Position numbers and translations under genes: made by a program. A stretch of DNA of 64,000 nucleotides, from contig NC_012871.2 of assembly GCF_000003195.3 (NCBI RefSeq), positions 61,805,802 through 61,869,801 on the forward strand, read 5' to 3'. This DNA comes from Sorghum bicolor. Lineage: Eukaryota; Streptophyta; Magnoliopsida; Poales; Poaceae. Each line of letters opens with the position of its first letter. Within the stretch, counting starts at the first letter, position 1. Shown one piece after another: positions 58,438 through 64,000 of the stretch. A model generated the notes under the pieces. The model worked only from the letters and a program-made list of their open reading frames with translations. It had not been told where the DNA came from and did not search any database.

Positions 58438-59296
58438 CTTAATCTGGTCTAGCTGAAGAGGCACGGTTACGGCATCCAGATGAAGAGATGTTTCGTCTGG
58501 TTGCGTTAACTGCAGAAATGAAGATTCGGAGAGAGGGAGAGAGAGAGATCTGAGAAGGATGTGATGGCCCACGGACTACGTCGAATTGATGAATTCTTCA
58601 CCCTTTTGTGCTCTTCCGTCGTCAAGTCATTGGCAAGCTGTATCATGTTTCTTGATTTCTCTAATGCCTGTGAGCAATAATCCCAATTGTGACATTTCGC
58701 TCGCAGACATAACCAGCATCACCAAGAAAAAGCAGTGTGCCGTACTACTGTCGTTTCTGATGTTCATATCAATGGCAAGGCAGTGTGGCACTGTGGCGTA
58801 CTACTGTCGTTTCTCATCAATTAGTACTCAAGTAATGGAGAAACCGTGTACTACACCTCAGCATACCCCGTCGCAAATACAATGGATTAAGGTGGCAAAA
58901 CCCCGCCAGCTCCAAATCCAGATTTTCAAACACTTCTAGATCCAAGAGCTACACCATGGAGCAGGTCCACAAAAATCATAGATTTGTCTCGAGATCAACT
59001 CAATTTTGGTAGAGTTGAAGAAAATTACTCACAAGTGCCACCGGTTATATAGAAAAAATCGTTCGTTCTGAAACACTAAAAAACGGTTCGCTCTTTTCCT
59101 TCATTCTCGTGACCGAGTGCTGAGGAGCGCTGCTGCCGTGGTGAGCCACCAGCTGTGGGAGCCGCAAAGCCACAGCCTATTCCAGCTTCGCACCCGATCA
59201 TGGTAGTGAGCTCTGGTCCTCCCATGTGCGAGCTTATTGTGATGAAGAAGAAGAAGCATGTGACTTTTTTCGCATTTTTTTCATTATGCCCCCTTG
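58438..59296. other. No gene seen
   Basis: A short direct repeat, cgtactactgtcgtttct, occurs at 58740 and 58797. Frames here lack domains. Confidence 0.4.
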
Positions 59297-59638
59297 TAGT
59301 GGCGGGCACAATTGTGTGTATTGGTATTCAGTTGAATACCCAAAAATTTTTGGCAAAAAAATTTATTTATATACATATATATAGTATTTATACATATGTG
59401 TATTAGTGTATACAAGAAAAACAAAAAATATTGCCTCCTGTCAAGCTCGTGCAAAGGTGAATTACGTAAAAATATTCTCAAACTCCATCGGTAGCATGAA
59501 CTATATATAGTATATACCATATATGGCACTATACATGTCGAATATGAGCCATTTGGTTGTCAGAAAAATTTGAAGCCATTTACTAGTTGTCAAGTTATTT
59601 TTTGAATACCCAGCCTCCAAATCTTGTGCCCGCCACTG
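59297..59638. mobile_element. hAT-like MITE, 342 bp
   Basis: Ends tagtggcgggcacaa and, on the minus strand, cagtggcgggcacaa are inverted; inner words gttgaatacccaaaa and ttttgaatacccagc are also repeated. Flanking sequence is ccccct plus two differing bases on each side, a diverged 8-bp duplication. Confidence 0.7.
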
Positions 59639-61572
59639 CCCCCTGACGTATGGGCCCAGATGGCATTGAGGTAGAGAGAAGCAAACTCAGAGCTAGAGTT
59701 ATACCAAACACTTGGATGAAAACCAGATCGACGGTGGAGCTGCTGCATATGAGTATTCTAACCCTGGTTAAGTTTTAAATATGATTATTCTAATATCTAC
59801 CACACCAAATGGGATCCCCATTAATCTTATTTTGGGAGATTATTTGAAACGAAAGTACTATCATATCTCGCTCTGGTGCCATCTGTAGAGTAACTCGGGT
59901 GGTGACCAAATCTCGACAATGCATAAACACCCCCCTCGATGATCTTCCACGATCGCGGACAACATTATTCACGTAGTGTCGGTACCATCAATCTTTCTCC
60001 CTTTTAGTTCATCTCAAATTGGGTCTTCTATGTTTTGATCTAGCCTCAAGGCCTTTCGTACCACGACGTCTTTGGTTGTTGTCTCTCCTTAGTTCCCTTC
60101 ATGGGGCTTTTTTCAGAGGTTGTGTGAGCCTGACCTCAAGGATGGTCCCAATTGTCTTGTTGGTTTGAGGGTCCGTAGCTAGTGACCTAACTGTGTGTAA
60201 GACAACTCTAAGGTTTTATGATCTATTGGTGGGCAGTCTTTCTTATCATCAGATTTGCCATTAAACCCCTTTTGTTTGGAGCCTCAACAAGGGTGGTCTT
60301 GGTGGTCCCCATAGCTAGTGGACGGCAATTGTAGGAATGGTGGTGGCTTTTATCTTTATCCATTGCCCATCCTCGTCGACAATGACATCACGACTCTCTC
60401 TTTATTGAAGGTATTTCTCGTCCTCAAAAGATGACATGTTTACTGATGATCAATTCTAAATTTTAAGTCTTTCTAAATTTTGTGCCTACTTTATTTTCAT
60501 CTAAGATGATAGTTTCTTATTGTTAAACTCTATAGTGGAACTGCTCTATGTTAGAGTTGGTGGACAGAGCTGGACAGATCTTAAAGCATGCACTTTTGAA
60601 TCTGCTAGATCGAATTACACACCGCACTCTCTCGCTAGACCTGTTTGGCTCACAAATCACAATCAGGAGATTTTTTGGTTCTTTTTTTATGAAGGGTCAG
60701 CTTTTTCAGTTGATTATCTGCGATCGCGCGCCACAAATATAAGTATATATCCTGCTACATATTTGCGTATTGCCCACTTGTTGTCATAGATGCGTAAACT
60801 CGCCTAGTTCTGTTCCCGTAATCTCTAGCCACGACGATGGAATCATGTGGCTCGCCACATCAAAGTTCCAACAGTCCAATGCCCACCCGTCTGACCGTCT
60901 GAGGTACAGTTGGCCGTACGCAAAAGTCTCCATGGATGCTAATCCAAACCTGCCGTCTGACGACAGGGGACGGGCGCGACGGCAGCGAGCGGCAAAGCTC
61001 TTCGCTCCCACGGCGACGTCCCCGTTCCAAACAAGCGGAGCGATCGGCACGTGGCCGCGCGCGGGGCGGGGGTCTCGGGCGTGGACAAGCAGCCAAGCAG
61101 GCAGGACATGACTCGGCACCAATGACCAATCGATCGCCATCCCTATCCGTCCCGCGTCGCGTTCAGAGTTCAGACGCGATCGTCGAGGCCACGGCTATAC
61201 GGCTGCGACACCGACACACCGGCCGCGCGCAGGCGCAGCGCTGGTTTGGTTCGGTTAAGCATAGCGGTCAGGTGGTGCGTGCGTGCAGATCTCACACATC
61301 CCAGTAGGTGAGCTGTAGTCCGGCGGGAGCAGTGGCGCGCTCTGGCACGATGCAGCCGTGCAGGTGCGATGAGCAGTCCTCGCGTCGTCGCTCTCCCGGC
61401 CGGCCGGGCCGGGCGGGGCTTCCGTCACCGGCATGCATGTTCCTCCGCTCCGGAAGAGACAAACCGGTCGTCCGGAGACGGATGTGCCAACAAATGACAG
61501 GGGTGCATGGGGAGAGCGATCCTCGCAACAGCCCGAGATTCGATCCCGTCCCTGGTTTTGTCACTGGATTTA
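59639..61572. other. No gene seen
   Basis: 60000-60500 is G/T-rich sequence of unknown origin. 60940-61500 is GC-rich with open frames on both strands but no domain or splice support. Confidence 0.4.
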
Positions 61573-61814
61573 GGCTTGTTTAGTTTCAAAAAAATTTGGA
61601 AAATTGACACTGTAGTATTTTCGTTTGTATTTGACAAATATTGTCCAATCATAGACTAACGAGGCTCAAAAGATTCGTCTTCTCAATTTCGACCAAACTG
61701 TGCAATTAATTTTTATTTTCGTTTATATTTAATACTCCATGCATACGTCTAAAAATTCGATGTGACGGGGAATCTAAAAAATTTTGCAAAATTTTTTGAG
61801 AACTAAACAAGACC
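61573..61814. mobile_element. MITE, GGCCTTGTTTAGTT family
   Basis: Starts ggcttgtttagtttc and ends gagaactaaacaagacc, with TTA on both sides (61570-61572, 61815-61817). Confidence 0.9.
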
Positions 61815-62495
61815 TTAATTAGAAAATGTGCAGGGTGAACGAACACTGTGCGCCACAGTGCGGCAAAGTATATGGCTTTGCTGGCCGTTTGGCGCAAGCG
61901 TCGTCAATATGGACGCATATGGATCAACAGGAGCGCGCAGACAGGGTCCATATTATGGATGATAGTTACATGATGTGAGCAGCACACACGATAGAGATTG
62001 GTTGTTTATATCACATACTATATGTACGTACGCTGGAATGGGTCCGACGTGAAGAAATTGTATTGAATATCCCGGTGATTGACAGTGGATGTTTAGCAAC
62101 AAACGGGCACGGCATTTCAAGTGTCATCAATCGATCGACCTCTCAGAGCACTAACACGTACTATCATCAACAAATTACAAGAAGATCAATGATCATTTAG
62201 ACCTCTATATACAAGTATAAAACGACCTCTGTAGAGTCTGTACACTGAAATGCGTAGATACAGGGCTTTCAGCTGAGCTGAACCTCTGAACACAACCGTA
62301 GTCCTTCGAGAAAATAAGATGGGCTTTCCTATGCTACTCCAACTGATGAATAAATCTCCAGGCTGTTTGTCAAAAATACTGAAACGGTCAATTCTAGCGA
62401 ATGAATTGTTATGGGCTGACTATTGTTTCCAGCTACGAATGAATAAAAGAATCTTTAGTGGTATGGAAGAGTGTGGCTCCGGGAATTAGGCAGGC
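61815..62495. other. Spacer and probable 3' UTR
   Basis: The part from about 62200 to 62495 is probably the 3' UTR of the minus-strand gene that ends at 62496; no other frame is supported. Confidence 0.4.
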
Positions 62496-62826
62496 CTAGC
62501 ACATGTGACCGAAGACATTTGTTGAAGATCCTGGAAAGACAAAAAGGAACCCAAAAACGAATGAGCAGTCTGAGGGTTAGCTACAGAATGTAGTTCAGGT
62601 ATATACTAATTAATTAATGATACCTCTTGGCCGGCGTTTCCCTTCCATTGCTTCTTTCTTTTCATGACAGCTCAGGCATAGGAAAGGACCCTGCCAACCT
62701 TGTAGTTTTTCATGTTGCAATGGGTTAGCATGCACTGAAATTCCCTCTCCAGATTTCAACCGTACCAGACAAACTGCACAACTGGAGGGTGCAAAGATTT
62801 TCTCAAGTGTATATCCGGTAGTTAGC
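62496..62826 (-). CDS. Last two exons of an unrecognised Cys-rich (CxxC...CxxC) protein, partial
   Basis: Penultimate exon 62826-62624, preceded by a ctacctgcag acceptor and followed by gtatca; last exon 62530-62496 after a tttccag acceptor. The readable product contains SSCAVCLVRLKSGEG, then HANPLQHEKL, GWQGPFLCLSC and EKKEAMEGKRRPRG, ending in FGHMC and a stop. Two CxxC pairs about 34 residues apart suggest a zinc-binding fold. The exon keeps one frame with no stop for about 200 nt and joins in phase to the last exon, which supports a real gene. The first exons should lie at higher coordinates or beyond the window edge. Family and function are not recognised. Confidence 0.7.
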
Positions 62827-63380
62827 CTGCAGGTAGTGGATGAGTGCTAGAAATCAGAAGCATTATGAGATAACAAAACAAGTAGTAAGGAAAATCTCAG
62901 AAAATAAGTGTTGCAATGAACGGAGGCCAGTGGAACAAGAAAACAAGCAGGCAAAATTTTTATTCAATTCAACATTTTAGCTTCAGTGCTATATACTAGA
63001 ACAGTGAAAGCAAAGCTGGAAATATCGAGATTTCAACTTATTTATTTTGTCAGTATAAGTGGTAAAAAAAATTATTGCATTATCTGAAAATTATTAAAGT
63101 ATGTATCGACCAGATCAGGATGGCTTGAGGACCATGTAAATAATCACAAGAAAGAAGAGGATCCAAGGTTGTAGGCGTCGAGAAAGGATTCAGCAGATGA
63201 GCAGACAAAGACAATCCTGAGTCCTGACCATTAGCATCATGGGCGGCGCCAGGGGTATGCCCCTGTATTCCATGGAATACCCATGATTTTTGTGACAAAC
63301 ACAAATATATGTATATACACACACATGTATAATCAGTATATATGTTAGTTTGTTGAATGTTGCAAATATGTAGCCCATAA
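62827..63380. other. Probable intron or upstream sequence
   Basis: No exon could be recognised. The words ggcggcgccaggggtatgcc and gaatacccatgattt near 63240-63295 resemble one end of the hAT-like element at 59297, suggesting a partial relative. Confidence 0.4.
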
Positions 63381-63665
63381 GGGCAACTCCAATAGTCTGG
63401 CTAAAATTAATTGTCAAATTCTATTGTTTAGGTATTTTGTCGAATAGAAAATTTCTTAAAAAAAGAAGAGATCTACAACAATTGTTACTTTACAAAGTCT
63501 TATAGTTAGCGTCTGTAATAAGCTATATATAGCCACCGAAAATCAAGAGAAAGCGAACTTCCTATTTTACAAAATTAGATAGCATATTAGTTGGAGTCTA
63601 CTTTTTGCTATACAAATTCTGAAATAGCACAAGCAACAAGAATAGTTAAACTCTTGAAGTTGCTC
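63381..63665. mobile_element. Tourist-like MITE, 285 bp
   Basis: Ends gggcaactccaatag and, on the minus strand, gagcaacttcaagag are inverted, with TAA at 63378-63380 and 63666-63668. Confidence 0.88.
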
Positions 63666-64000
63666 TAAGCCTAGTAGAACAACTAGTAGCGGCAGCCCAT
63701 GAACTCATCAGAAAGAAACCCCATCGACGGCATTCCTCTAGCGGTGGCGGCGGTCAGTGGTCTTTGTAGGCTTTCTCATATACGGCTCCTCCTCAACGCC
63801 TTTCTTATATACGACCAATATACGGCTTGAAGCAACAACAAGGTGAACACAAAGATCCCACATCCATTTTTTATTTTTTAAAGTAAGAATTGAAGGTTTC
63901 GTTTTCTTCTTCTTTTTGTTGCGTTCTAGTTTTTTTTTTTAAGAAATGTTGCATTGTGTTCTTGTAACATAGATAAAGAATTTATATATACTTTGATTAT

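Noticed and set aside
58740..58814. 18-bp direct repeat (cgtactactgtcgtttct) as a micro-retroinsertion
   Set aside because: The 39-nt spacer has no poly-A end, so it looks like an ordinary local duplication.
60936..61583. Plus- and minus-strand frames near 61 kb
   Set aside because: CpG-rich, open in several frames at once, no recognisable protein or splice sites.
63936..63965. T-run between tgttgc words as another micro-insertion
   Set aside because: Only a 6-bp repeat flanks it, too short to separate from chance.

Overview
The window is nuclear DNA of a grass, most likely Sorghum or a close andropogonoid relative. Evidence: short genes with GC-rich 5' ends, gene deserts filled with small terminal-inverted-repeat elements (about ten copies of a family starting GGCCTTGTTTAGTT), Stowaway elements, a MULE, truncated LINEs and a Ty3/gypsy element of the Tat/Retand kind. 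The genus call is inferred from repeat style only.

Layout. 0.6-11.2 kb is a tandem duplication of a calmodulin-like (CML) locus. Copy 1 is a truncated pseudogene (2613-2843). Copy 2 has an intact 184-residue CML gene (10462-11016) and has been opened by a 5.1-kb MULE (4198-9294, perfect 9-bp target duplication) and a 211-bp PIF/Harbinger MITE (9360-9570); copy 1 preserves both empty sites. The MULE carries a frameshifted MuDR-type transposase and, convergently, an apparently intact spliced gene for a GRF zinc-finger, coiled-coil, membrane-anchored protein. A 99-residue two-EF-hand gene follows at 12712-13011.

13-36.6 kb has no convincing host gene. It holds a copia remnant, a 5'-truncated LINE, a 944-bp foldback element with a 10-bp target duplication, Stowaway elements and many MITEs, some nested in or abutting each other and sharing one TAA/TTA.

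36601-48697 is a complete Ty3/gypsy LTR retrotransposon with 466-bp LTRs differing at one base and a GTGAC target duplication. Its sense gag-pol is broken by two in-frame TAG codons and a G-run frameshift, whereas a six-exon gene on the opposite strand reads through without a stop (predicted 932 residues).

48.7-64 kb holds three host genes: a small two-exon gene with a FEF...LF..GRLLPL motif (51754-52564), a BKI1/MAKR-like gene on the minus strand (56103-56987), and the last two exons of an unrecognised Cys-rich gene on the minus strand (62496-62826) that probably continues past the right edge.

The most unusual pattern is a series of 13-19-nt insertions, mostly poly-A-tailed, each flanked by a 10-18-bp direct repeat. 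They look like target-primed retroinsertions in which almost only the 3' tail of a LINE was copied. Seven such events, plus one 196-bp relative, are visible; one predates the CML duplication.
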